This document shows, one piece after another, positions 1-8,728 of a stretch of DNA of 64,000 nt. The notes beneath the pieces are model-generated. The model worked only from the letters and a program-made list of their open reading frames with translations, was not told the origin of the DNA and ran no database searches. Position 1 is the first letter of the stretch; every line of letters begins with the position of its first letter. This DNA comes from DASRDE01 sp035938175 (GTDB lineage Bacteria > Vulcanimicrobiota > Vulcanimicrobiia > Vulcanimicrobiales > Vulcanimicrobiaceae), in contig DASZHD010000035.1 in assembly GCA_035938175.1 (NCBI GenBank), positions 1-64,000 of the forward strand. The letters are read 5' to 3'. A program made the position numbers and the translations under genes.

Positions 1-211
1 CGGTGAGACACGGCAGAGCGCTGCTGCCGGTCGTGCCGTAAATAAAGCCGGGCGCAGTTCCGGTAAGAAAACTGGTTTGAAATATCAGCGGCGGCGAAGT
101 AGGCGACGGCGTTGCCGCGCTGACCGGAGCGCTGCCGAACGGCGCGAGTCCGCGGCCGAGCGCGCACACGCACAACGCGCCAAAGAGCAGCGCGAAGCCG
201 AAACGCCGCAC
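1..211 (-). CDS. Exported protein, N-terminal part only (cut by window edge)
   Basis: This is the start of a gene that runs off the left edge. A GTG start overlaps the TAG stop of the upstream barrel gene (TAGTG, one shared base), so it is the last visible member of the surface-protein operon. The visible 70 residues begin with two arginines, then a hydrophobic stretch (FGFALLFGALCVCALG), then a small-residue and Pro/Ser/Thr-rich segment (SAPVSAATPSPTSPP), which is a Sec signal peptide with likely cleavage after VSAA. The mature part starts LIFQTSFLTGTAPGF, which looks beta-structured. No family can be named from this fragment. Confidence 0.7.
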   Translation of the reverse strand, partial: MRRFGFALLFGALCVCALGRGLAPFGSAPVSAATPSPTSPPLIFQTSFLTGTAPGFIYGTTGSSALPCLT

Positions 212-3200
212 TACTTTCCGTTTCCCCAGCCGAAGATGCGATCGACGAGCGTGGTCAAGGTGAAATAGAAACCTCGATGCGTGGCCTGACCGGTTAGCGT
301 CGGGTCGACGCTTCCGTGGAACGAATAGCCCACTGCCGCGCGCGTTCCTTCACCGACGCGGTATCCGCCTTCCAGTGCGAAATCGGTCGATCGCGCCGCG
401 CCAATTCCCGGCAGTGCGAGCGTTCTCGTTTCGGCGCCGATGTCGGTACGTTTGCCGATGTTCTTACGCACGCGCAATCCGAACAGTGACGTGTGCGCGA
501 CGTACGCACCGTCGCCGTCGAGCTTGTAAGCGGCGCGTCCGGCAACTTCTACGCCCGCGCCGGGACGCCAAAACTCTTCAAAAGAAACGACGTTGGTAGC
601 CGCGCCGATCGCCAGCGCGCCCGTTCCGCTCAAGCGGTCCCAGCCCAGCAGCGAGATGAACCGATCGTTCTGATCGGGCCGGTACGCCAGCGAGAAGCGA
701 TCGTCGGCGGACGTTACCCCGTTGGCGGTCGCTTGTTGCACTGCCGCGACGGCCGAAACATTCGGCGAGATCGCGCCCGCGAGTCCTGCATTGATCGTGT
801 CGCCGCCGCCGTAGCCGCCGCGCGTCTGAAATGCCAGGCCGCCGCGCACGCGGTCGTTATTGGTGTACGCAAGCGAAAAGCCCGAAACGGTGAATCCGCC
901 TGCGCCGGTACCCGTGGCGTTCGCCGATTGCAAGAAGAAGTTTCCCGCGACGTGCGGCGAGAGTTTCATCTTTTGCTGGACGCCGAGGGCCGAATAGATG
1001 TTCTCGCCGTTGCCGGTCTGATTGATCAAATATTCCGAGCTGATCGTCGTTCCGGTTCCGACCACGCGTTCGATACCGATCGCCGTCGATCGCGTCGCCA
1101 TGGCGCCGACCGTGAGGTCCGACGATGATTGCGCGAAGCTCGCGACCGGTTCGCCGCTGATCAGTTCGCGCAGAAATATGCGCCCGCGCTTATCCATGTC
1201 GTAGTTGAGTTGCGCGGTCGTTTCGTCGGGTTGCGTGCTGTTCTGCTCGTTTCCCGTCAGCGTCATCGTGCGCTGAACCGCGAGCGAAACGCGGCTCGAC
1301 GCTTTCACGTCGACGCCCGCCACGGCTTGGGCGATCGTACCGCTCGCACCGGGCGGCAGCGGCGCAGGCGTTCCCTGCGATGTCGCGGCCGCCGTTGATG
1401 CGACGTTGTTTTGCGTATGCGAAGCGATGCCGAGCAGCAGGCTCGCCGCCGAACCGACGGCGTGCCGCCACGAGATCATCTCCGAACGCTGCGAGTCCGA
1501 TACGCCGGCAGAATGATTCAGCTGCCCGTCTACTTCCATCGTCAAGTCGTCATGATGCGCGTCGCCGTGCGACCACGCGGCCCGGTAGGAGGTGAAACCG
1601 GGAACCGACAAGCCGCCGAACGGATTGCCGAATCCGGCAGACGTGTCCGTATAGTTCAGCGTCGTTTGATCGAAACCGGTTCGGCGAGTGTACGCAAACG
1701 CGAGCGCGTCACCGCCGCCTCCGCCCGTCAACGTGGACGTAATGATTCCCGGCGCGATGCCGTGGCTCGACGCATGCGAAAGCGTCCATCCGCCGCCGTT
1801 CACGACGCCGGACAGCGTTTGAGACCAAAGCGAGAAGTTTCCCGATCCCGTCGCATCGTTGACGTAGCCGATTTGCAGCCGCTCAGCTTGATTTCTTCCG
1901 AAATCCAGATGCACGTCGCCCCCGGTCGTCTGCGATGCCGTCGCCGCGCCCTGGTACGCGTACTGCACGAGCACCGATTGCGGATTGAAATTATCGTCGA
2001 ACGGCAACGGCACGTTGATAAAGCGTAAGACCCCGGTGGCGTAATCGATCGTGTAGTCTTCGTTGCGCGAGAGCGGCGTCTGCGAAATCACGGCGCCCGT
2101 ATGCCGGTCGAGCGCGACGAGCGTGACGTAATCCGAGCCGACGACGATGTCGGGGTGCAGCGGCTGCGCGAGCAGCGACAAGCCGCTTGCGGGAAACGCG
2201 ATGGAAACGTACGCGGTCGTGTTGTGCGCCGTGAATATCGCGCCTTTCGCGTTTCCTCCCGGTATCGCGTATTCGGCCTTCGCCCCGCCCAGCAATTCAT
2301 GAAACGATCCGATGCCCGACGAATCGACGATATCGGCGTTGAACTGTCCCCAGGTGACGTTGCTGCGGCCGGAGTCCAACCGTGCAAACAAGCGCGTATT
2401 CGAATGAAAATCGCTGGACAGCGTCGACGAATCTCCGTACGTCAGATACGGCCGTTCGTTGGGATCGGCGACGTACGGGCCGTACGAAGAGACCGGGGAA
2501 AGGCGGTTTTGCGATTCGTATGCGAGGGTCAGACTCGATCGTTTTCCGACCGCGCCCTGCGCAAACAGAGCGATGCGTCCGCGCCGCGCCGCGCCGTCGT
2601 CCGGCACGCCGTCGCCGTCAACCGTAATCGGAACCGCGCCTGCGCCGACCGCCACAAGACCGTTGACGATCGCTTTGCGCAGATACGGTGCGATGAAAAA
2701 CGTCTCGGTTTGCTCGACGTCGCCGGACGTCAGCCGCACGCGCATATCGCCCGCGAGCATTCCCGGCAGAACCGGCAGCGTCGCCGTTCCGCCCACATCG
2801 AGCGAAACGTCGGAGAGGTGCGACGGATCGCTCTGCGCGTTCGACGGCGGCAGATTCGACGGTGCGGCACTGGAGAACGGCGCCGGGGAAGGCAACGGCG
2901 GTGCGGCCACGTCTTGCGCGACGATGTCGGTATGCTGCGGCTGCGAGAAGCGCGCGTCGCCGTCGACGATGCTCACGTGCACTTCCGCGCCGGGCTGCGC
3001 GGGATGCCCCCACCGATCCAATGCCGAGACTTCCAACCCTTGCGGCGTACGTCCGTCGGCGACCAGCGGATGTTCCAACTCGGCGCGCAGCGACGCGGGC
3101 GGGCCGGGTCCGTAGATCGTCGCGTGACGCGAAGGTCCGCGCATGCCGTTAAAGCCGAGCGGCGTTATCACCACGTCGTTGGGCCCCGGGCGCAGGACGA

Positions 3201-3546
3201 CGCCGTAATATTCGTATTGCGTTAATCCCGATTTTACCGCGACGACGCGTTTGCCGATTTTGCTGGACGGTACCACTTCGCCGTTGATCTGCAATTCGAC
3301 ACCGGCATCGCGGACGGTCGAGAGTACGAAACGAATGGCGATCGTAGGACTGGCGAATCCGTCGCTCGGGAAGACGAAGGCGGCGCTGAGCGGGCCCTTG
3401 GCGGTGTATTCCAAATGCGAAAGATCGCCGTAAACGGTTTTATTGAACGGTGAATCGGCGTGCCCGAGCAGCACTAAACACAAGACGAAGGTCGCCGCCG
3501 TTACGGCCAGGCCTGCACCGTAGAGGGCGCGCGCGAGCAGCTTCAT
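211..3546 (-). CDS. Large outer-membrane protein: Ig-like N-terminus plus beta-barrel
   Basis: The 1111-residue product starts with a signal sequence or anchor (hydrophobic residues about 8-28). Residues about 40-150 look like a beta-sandwich. Residues about 150-230 resemble an invasin/Big-type Ig fold (ADGRTPQGLEVSALDRWG), followed by a Ser/Pro linker. From about residue 320 to the end the chain alternates short Gly/Asn turns and amphipathic strands, as expected for an outer-membrane beta-barrel. The ATG overlaps the preceding stop as ATGA, so it is translationally coupled to the DUF11 protein upstream. Similar pairings of DUF11 repeat proteins with a barrel occur in other diderm lineages, which suggests anchoring or export of the repeat proteins; that role is inference. 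No enzyme motif was seen. Confidence 0.75.
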   Translation of the reverse strand: MKLLARALYGAGLAVTAATFVLCLVLLGHADSPFNKTVYGDLSHLEYTAKGPLSAAFVFPSDGFASPTIAIRFVLSTVRDAGVELQINGEVVPSSKIGKRVVAVKSGLTQYEYYGVVLRPGPNDVVITPLGFNGMRGPSRHATIYGPGPPASLRAELEHPLVADGRTPQGLEVSALDRWGHPAQPGAEVHVSIVDGDARFSQPQHTDIVAQDVAAPPLPSPAPFSSAAPSNLPPSNAQSDPSHLSDVSLDVGGTATLPVLPGMLAGDMRVRLTSGDVEQTETFFIAPYLRKAIVNGLVAVGAGAVPITVDGDGVPDDGAARRGRIALFAQGAVGKRSSLTLAYESQNRLSPVSSYGPYVADPNERPYLTYGDSSTLSSDFHSNTRLFARLDSGRSNVTWGQFNADIVDSSGIGSFHELLGGAKAEYAIPGGNAKGAIFTAHNTTAYVSIAFPASGLSLLAQPLHPDIVVGSDYVTLVALDRHTGAVISQTPLSRNEDYTIDYATGVLRFINVPLPFDDNFNPQSVLVQYAYQGAATASQTTGGDVHLDFGRNQAERLQIGYVNDATGSGNFSLWSQTLSGVVNGGGWTLSHASSHGIAPGIITSTLTGGGGGDALAFAYTRRTGFDQTTLNYTDTSAGFGNPFGGLSVPGFTSYRAAWSHGDAHHDDLTMEVDGQLNHSAGVSDSQRSEMISWRHAVGSAASLLLGIASHTQNNVASTAAATSQGTPAPLPPGASGTIAQAVAGVDVKASSRVSLAVQRTMTLTGNEQNSTQPDETTAQLNYDMDKRGRIFLRELISGEPVASFAQSSSDLTVGAMATRSTAIGIERVVGTGTTISSEYLINQTGNGENIYSALGVQQKMKLSPHVAGNFFLQSANATGTGAGGFTVSGFSLAYTNNDRVRGGLAFQTRGGYGGGDTINAGLAGAISPNVSAVAAVQQATANGVTSADDRFSLAYRPDQNDRFISLLGWDRLSGTGALAIGAATNVVSFEEFWRPGAGVEVAGRAAYKLDGDGAYVAHTSLFGLRVRKNIGKRTDIGAETRTLALPGIGAARSTDFALEGGYRVGEGTRAAVGYSFHGSVDPTLTGQATHRGFYFTLTTLVDRIFGWGNGK

Positions 3547-5669
3547 AAACTGCCCCCGAGCGCAAAGTTGACGTCTTGCATTAGCCCGTCGTCGAACAAG
3601 CCGTGCACGAGCTGCTGCAGCTCCCCACGCGCACGTACAGTTGGGGGCAGCGTCGTCGCATCCAATCGCAACACGTGTTCGCCCGGACGCACGGACGGAA
3701 ATGAATACCGTCCCTGATCGTCCGTCGTAACGGCGGTTCCGTCTTCCAAGTAGATCCGCACGTTCGGTACGCCGCGATCGCCGCGTGTGAAGCGGCCGGA
3801 TCCATTCGCATCCAGGAATACGCGGCCGGTGATAATCGAGCGATCGCTGAACGCGCCGGAAACGATTTGCACCGTCGCCGTCGCGCTTGCCGTTGCGTTG
3901 GCTTGGGTTGCCGGAACGTTTGCGGTGACCGTGACGACGTTATCCAGCGACGTATTCGCGGAAACGCTTGGATACACGACCGCGTAATAGGTAATCGTGT
4001 GATTCTCACCCGGCGCGAGCGCACTGCGCGTCCACGTCAGCGTGTTGCCGCTTATCGACGGCTCGGCGGCAACGCCGTCAAGGCGCGCCGTTCCGGTAGC
4101 ATACACGAGGCCCGGAGGCATGACGTCGGCGATCTTGACCGCGCCCAGCGGCGCATGCGATTGATTCCCGAACGTCACGGTATATGCGAGCCGATCGCCG
4201 GCTTGCGCGGCTTGCCGATCCACGGTCTTGCTGACCGTAACCGAACGTGTAGAAAACAGCGGCAAGTTGCCGAAGAGCCCGAAGACGTTTTGCAACTGCA
4301 CCGCGGTGCTGGTCAACGCGTAGCCGCCAGCCACTGCGAGCGGCTGCTGATCCACAGCCGTCGCACGCACGTCGTACAGCAGGCTCTGCGTATCTAATTT
4401 TACGTCGAGCTCGATGCGGCGGTTCAGGTAGCCGCCGGCAGCGATCAGCAGAAAGAACCGCGAGCCGCCGGGAGCGATCTGCGACGGCTGCAAAGCAAAC
4501 GTGTACGTTCCGTCGCTTCCGGTAACGTAGGGATTTTGCGTGCCCGATTGCGGCGTCGCGCCCGATTGCGTCTTGGACGAGGGCTGCGCCAAATCGATCG
4601 GCGTGCCGTTCGCGTCGGTCAGCGTAACGACGGCGCCGGAAATCGGCATCGTTGCGCCGCCGTAGCCGTCGAAAACGACGTCGGCCGTACCCAGAAGCAC
4701 CGACGCCGGCGTCGTGGTGATCGCCGGAAGACCGTCCGCACTGATGCTTGCGGTGTTCACGAACGTGGTTCCCAGCGTCTGTTCGTTTTGCACCGCTGCG
4801 GCGAAGGATACGTCCAAGCTCGTACCGGGCGCCAGCGTACCGACCTTCACGCTGATCGTTTGCCCCGAAAGCGATGCAGCGGATCCGGCGGGCTGCCCGT
4901 TTATTTCTGCGCTTGCGAGATTCGGCGCGAGTCCCGGCGGCACGGCGTCGGAAACTACCACGTTCGTTGCAGCGGAACCGCCCGAATTTTGCGCGAGGAT
5001 GTCGAACGTGACGCTTGCGCCGCCATTGGATTGCACGCTGGTGCGGTGATTCACCGTCTTTGCAACCTTGGTGGTTGCTCCGCCGGGACCGGTCAGCGAG
5101 GGACCGGCGGCGATGACGATCCACGACTCACCCGAGTCGCTCTGCAATCCGTTTGCGGTTCCCGTGGCGGTGGTTTGCGCGGCGATCGAGATCGACAGCG
5201 ATTGTCCGATCGCCAATCCCGCCGTGGAAATCGTCGCTTGCAGCGTAATGGACGATCCCGCCGTAACGTTCGGCGAAACCGTGGTGCCGATAGTTACCGG
5301 AACCGTTCCCGAAGGCGTAACGAATGCGAGCGAGAGCAGTTTGCCGGCAGACACGGTTGCGGCCGTGATGCGATACGCGTCAGTGATGTTGCTGCTGTTC
5401 GCAATCGTGAACGTGCGAACCGCATTCTCTCCCTGCGGAACCGAATCGGTAGCGGGTTTGGCCGCACTTTCTTTGGGACCGACGACGAGCGCGCCGACTT
5501 CCGAAACGGTCGTCGAGATCGTATTCGATTCCGTGGTGTACACGTGTCCTTGCGCGTCTCCGTAGGTCGCCTCGGCGGCGTTCGAGAGCGCAGTTCCGCC
5601 CGGCGTGATAGACGCAGCAGCGCCGCGCCCTGCCGCCAATGCGATCAGGAGCACGGCGCACGCCGCGAT
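3543..5669 (-). CDS. Secreted DUF11-repeat protein with C-terminal SdrD B-like domain
   Basis: About 708 residues. After a signal peptide (AVLLIALAAGRGAAA) come a conserved opening block shared with the neighbouring gene (NAAEATYGDAQGHVYTTESN), DUF11-type repeats near residues 200-330 and 485-600 (VSKTVDRQAAQAGDRLAYTV, then PPGLVYATG), and a C-terminal SdrD B-like or carboxypeptidase-regulatory-like domain (ITGRVFLDANGSGRF). These are extracellular adhesive or structural folds. The start is odd: after the upstream stop at 5687 there is no ATG, GTG or TTG until GTG at 5654, which would leave a signal peptide with no basic residues. GGAGG at 5678-5674 lies 4 nt before an in-frame ATC at 5669, taken here as the start. 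The reading frame stays open upstream to 5819, overlapping the previous gene. Confidence 0.75.
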   Translation of the reverse strand: MAACAVLLIALAAGRGAAASITPGGTALSNAAEATYGDAQGHVYTTESNTISTTVSEVGALVVGPKESAAKPATDSVPQGENAVRTFTIANSSNITDAYRITAATVSAGKLLSLAFVTPSGTVPVTIGTTVSPNVTAGSSITLQATISTAGLAIGQSLSISIAAQTTATGTANGLQSDSGESWIVIAAGPSLTGPGGATTKVAKTVNHRTSVQSNGGASVTFDILAQNSGGSAATNVVVSDAVPPGLAPNLASAEINGQPAGSAASLSGQTISVKVGTLAPGTSLDVSFAAAVQNEQTLGTTFVNTASISADGLPAITTTPASVLLGTADVVFDGYGGATMPISGAVVTLTDANGTPIDLAQPSSKTQSGATPQSGTQNPYVTGSDGTYTFALQPSQIAPGGSRFFLLIAAGGYLNRRIELDVKLDTQSLLYDVRATAVDQQPLAVAGGYALTSTAVQLQNVFGLFGNLPLFSTRSVTVSKTVDRQAAQAGDRLAYTVTFGNQSHAPLGAVKIADVMPPGLVYATGTARLDGVAAEPSISGNTLTWTRSALAPGENHTITYYAVVYPSVSANTSLDNVVTVTANVPATQANATASATATVQIVSGAFSDRSIITGRVFLDANGSGRFTRGDRGVPNVRIYLEDGTAVTTDDQGRYSFPSVRPGEHVLRLDATTLPPTVRARGELQQLVHGLFDDGLMQDVNFALGGSL

Positions 5670-5686
5670 GGTACCTCCGCGACGGC

Positions 5687-8008
5687 TTACTTCACCGTAA
5701 CGGAGAAGGCGATCGTACCGAATTGCCCAGCGCCGAGTTGGAAGCTCGCGCCTCCTACAGTGAGAGTGAATTTTGAAGACCCGACGGTATTCGTGCCCCA
5801 AACGTCGGTCGCGTTCCACGTACCGCCGCCGCCCGGCGTATCGGTGGCCGCGGCGTTCAAGCCGTTCGTGTTGGCAGCCCAGGTGTTGCCGATCGCCGCG
5901 CCGTCGTCGGTGATGACGAGCTGCCCGGCCTTGGTGGACAGCAGCGCGTTTGCCGGCTCGGTGTTACCGCTGCCGCCGGTTACGGCGATGTTGCGGTAGT
6001 CGATCGAGTACGTTAGCACGCCGCCGGGGCACAGCGCTCCCGCGCCGTAGGACGGCGACGTTCCGGCAGGACAGCCGGACGAAGTAACGGTGACGCTCTT
6101 GGTAAGCGCGATGTACCCGCTGTAGAGCTCGTTGTGCGTTGTGTTGGTTTGCGTGTTGTCGTTCACCGATGTAGCGACGATCGAGCCGTCGAAGCGCGTG
6201 AACGTCGCCACGCCGGACGGCGCATTGTAGACGGCCCAATACTGAATCGCTTGACCCGAGCTCACCGCAACGGTTGCCGTGCACGATGCCGCGGGGCTCG
6301 TGCAGCCCGCGTACGCGCTCCCTGACGGACCCGTTCCCGATCCGTTGTCCGGGAAGAGTTGGACGGTCCATCCGCCCGCCGGCGCCGTTACTGCGACGGT
6401 GTACGAGTCGTCTTTGTTGCCCGAATTGTAGATCGCGTTCGGCACGTTGATGCCGTTCACCGCAGACGTGTACGTGTTTCCGGTCGGACTGCCGATCGTC
6501 GTGCTCGAGTTGATCGAGGTGAACGCGTTCGGCGTAAACGACATCTGCGTGAAGTCGTTGTTCGCATTCACCGCCACGCTGCCGTCGTACGATCCGGTGG
6601 CTTGCGAGGTCGTAACCAGCGTCGACATCGTGGTCGGCGTCGAGCTCGACGGTCCGTTGAATACGCCGGCCGCAAGGTGGGCGTTGTTCACCGTCGTGTT
6701 CGACCAGCCGTTGCCGCCGCTGCTGCCCGCGCCCGGCGGAATCACCGGTGCGAGATTCACGCCTTGGCTTGCCGCGTAAATCGGCGCGGCACCGCCGCTG
6801 TCGGCCGTTCCGGCGGGAATGTTTCCGCCGGTGATGTGTTCGGTGGGTTGGTTATCGCCGAAAATCGACGTCGCGACGTTTTGATAGGCGTTCGCGTTGC
6901 CCGAACCGGCACCCGACGGCTGCGGCATCACGAATTGCAGTTGAACCGCGGCTTGGGCGTTGGTGACGCTGCCCGTGCTCGTTCCGGCGTGAGAATTCAA
7001 ACATGTCGTGCCCGACGACACGCTCAAAAAGACCGCAATGTACGTCGGATTTGCGGGTGCGCTGGTCGTCCAGCCGCTGCTGCCGTTTGCGGACGTCGTG
7101 TAGTACACGGTGGCGGTCACGCCGCTCGCCGGGAAACCATTGGTTCCCGCCGTGTACGTGAGCGTCGGCGTGCCGACGATGCTCGGCGGCGTCGCGCCGT
7201 ACGTCGGCAGTTTGTCGACGATCGCAAGGCAGCCTTTGGTCGGGAAGCCCAACGCCGTCACGGAGTTCAACTGCTGCGCACCGAATGCGCCGCCGTTGTT
7301 GGCGTTGATCGTGTACGTGATGTTGTACGGCGACGCACCGCCCTGCGCGGACGTCTTTTGCATATCCATGCGCGCGTCGCTCTGCACCGCATCGCTGTAC
7401 GTGTTGGAAACCGCGGCCGACGTTACCGCACCGGCAGAACCGACTGCGGCATAAGCAATCGTCGCTTTCAACTGCGTCGTCACCGTGCCGGGCACGTTTG
7501 CCGGACTGGCCGAGAGCGTGTATTGAACTTGAATCGTGATCGAGCTGCCGCTGGTCGTCGCGGAGGCCGCTGCAAGTGCGGTGTTGAGCGCAGCAACGGT
7601 GGTATACGTCGTACTGTTGTAGATGTACTGAACGCTGCTCGTATTGCTGTCGTCGTTGCCGGCGCCTTGTACGCCGTTGTCGCTGGCGCCGGTCGTCAGG
7701 GCAAAGTTACCGGATGCGTTGCCGGTGTTGGTGAGCGTATACGTATCGCTGACGACCTGTCCGGGCGCTACGTTTTGCGAGCCTGCCGACGAACCGTTGT
7801 TGGTCGTCACCGTCAGCGAGGGAGCGTTCTGGACGATCGTCGTGACCGTGTTGGACTCGGTCGTGTACGAATTTCCGTTCGAATCTTTATACGTCGCGCT
7901 CGCCGTATTCTGAATCGTGGTGTTCGGCGGTGTTTGCCCGGCGAAAGCGCGCATCGCGCCCGCGAAGGCAAATGCAAAAAAGGCCAGGACGAATAGGGCG
8001 CGCCTCAT
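5687..8008 (-). CDS. Secreted Ser/Thr/Gly-rich surface protein with DUF11-like repeats
   Basis: The 773-residue product begins MRRALFVLAF and has a clear signal peptide ending near AMRAFAG. The mature protein is rich in Ser, Thr, Asn, Gly and Ala, has few charged residues, and opens with the block NTASATYKDSNGNSYTTESN, paralogous to the opening of the next gene. Beta-strand-rich segments continue to the end (FSVTVK). Its ATG overlaps the stop of the 167-residue gene as ATGA (8008-8005), so the longer open frame up to 8074 is not needed. It is probably an extracellular or cell-surface structural protein. Low charge and repeated TTSG-type patches are typical of S-layer-like or adhesin-like proteins, but no specific family match can be claimed. 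Confidence 0.75.
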   Translation of the reverse strand: MRRALFVLAFFAFAFAGAMRAFAGQTPPNTTIQNTASATYKDSNGNSYTTESNTVTTIVQNAPSLTVTTNNGSSAGSQNVAPGQVVSDTYTLTNTGNASGNFALTTGASDNGVQGAGNDDSNTSSVQYIYNSTTYTTVAALNTALAAASATTSGSSITIQVQYTLSASPANVPGTVTTQLKATIAYAAVGSAGAVTSAAVSNTYSDAVQSDARMDMQKTSAQGGASPYNITYTINANNGGAFGAQQLNSVTALGFPTKGCLAIVDKLPTYGATPPSIVGTPTLTYTAGTNGFPASGVTATVYYTTSANGSSGWTTSAPANPTYIAVFLSVSSGTTCLNSHAGTSTGSVTNAQAAVQLQFVMPQPSGAGSGNANAYQNVATSIFGDNQPTEHITGGNIPAGTADSGGAAPIYAASQGVNLAPVIPPGAGSSGGNGWSNTTVNNAHLAAGVFNGPSSSTPTTMSTLVTTSQATGSYDGSVAVNANNDFTQMSFTPNAFTSINSSTTIGSPTGNTYTSAVNGINVPNAIYNSGNKDDSYTVAVTAPAGGWTVQLFPDNGSGTGPSGSAYAGCTSPAASCTATVAVSSGQAIQYWAVYNAPSGVATFTRFDGSIVATSVNDNTQTNTTHNELYSGYIALTKSVTVTSSGCPAGTSPSYGAGALCPGGVLTYSIDYRNIAVTGGSGNTEPANALLSTKAGQLVITDDGAAIGNTWAANTNGLNAAATDTPGGGGTWNATDVWGTNTVGSSKFTLTVGGASFQLGAGQFGTIAFSVTVK

Positions 8009-8508
8009 TTTACGCGCACCTCGTACGTGTAGCGAATCTTCTGCTTGGGCCCGAGCGGCCGCTGCGACGTCCACCGGACTGCGACGTATTGATCCGGGCT
8101 AGCAGGTTTTACGACCGGCCCGCGGCTCGTGTTTACGGTCACGGTCGGCTGCGCGGAAAACGATTTCCCGTCCAGCGAATATTCGATGACGGAACCGGGG
8201 GCGCGCGACGCGCTTCCGCCCACGAATTCCATCCTGGAGGGCACCGGGCCAACCGTGCTCAGCGACACGGCCGGTTTCGCTCCGGAATTCAGCGCGACGA
8301 TCGTGTACCGCACGAGATCGCCTTTTTTCAGTACCGCTTTGTCGACCGGAGTTGAGACGGCTTTTCCTTCGGCGATGGTGAGCAGGTCACCGAGCAGTTG
8401 CAGTTTCACTGCGGGCCGGGCCGGTCCGGAAACGCCCGCCGAGAAAACAGGCAGCGCGGCGGACACGAAAAAAGCCGACGTCAATAAGAGCGCACGTCCG
8501 AGCGTCAT
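8005..8508 (-). CDS. Small exported DUF11-like single-domain protein
   Basis: The 167-residue product has a signal peptide (MTLGRALLLTSAFFVSAALP, cleavage near VFSAG) and one compact beta domain resembling a DUF11 unit: VLKKGDLVRYTIVALNSG, then PVPSRMEFVGG, then a C-terminal strand pair RYTYEVRVK. It is the first gene of the surface operon. AAGGA lies 6 nt before its ATG, and no other gene precedes it on this strand, so the operon promoter should lie in 8509-8650. It probably acts outside the inner membrane with the larger repeat proteins downstream. Function is unknown. Confidence 0.75.
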   Translation of the reverse strand: MTLGRALLLTSAFFVSAALPVFSAGVSGPARPAVKLQLLGDLLTIAEGKAVSTPVDKAVLKKGDLVRYTIVALNSGAKPAVSLSTVGPVPSRMEFVGGSASRAPGSVIEYSLDGKSFSAQPTVTVNTSRGPVVKPASPDQYVAVRWTSQRPLGPKQKIRYTYEVRVK

Positions 8509-8649
8509 ACACTATCCTTTTTTTTGCAATCGACAGGACAGCACACCGTTCTGCGCGTCGTTTACCTAAATCAATATCGGACCAGCGGCTCGCTCGTCTA
8601 GATCTGAAGCCCCAAGTATACAAAGAATTTATACAAATGCTTTACGTTC

Positions 8650-8678
8650 GCTAAACAAAAGAGCCTCATGTGAGGCTC
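8650..8678 (-). terminator. Intrinsic terminator at the end of the nuo operon
   Basis: An 8-bp perfect stem (GAGCCTCA with TGAGGCTC) with a 2-nt loop lies at 8661-8678. On the minus strand it is followed by TTTTGTTT. It sits about 50 nt past the nuoN stop and before the surface operon, which is the expected place for a rho-independent terminator of the nuo transcript. Confidence 0.8.
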
Positions 8679-8728
8679 CCATGTTTACGCTGCTTTACAG
8701 TTGCGCGCTCCCGCGCGCCGTTACCCGG

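Noticed and set aside
4536..5999. Plus-strand open frame of 487 codons antisense to the DUF11 gene
   Set aside because: Arg-rich shadow; the minus strand carries recognisable DUF11 and SdrD-like domains.
6359..7996. Long plus-strand open frame (545 codons) antisense to the surface repeat gene
   Set aside because: Its sequence is almost only Arg, Val and Gly, the mirror of the Ser/Thr/Gly-rich coding strand, which has the signal peptide and the operon junctions.
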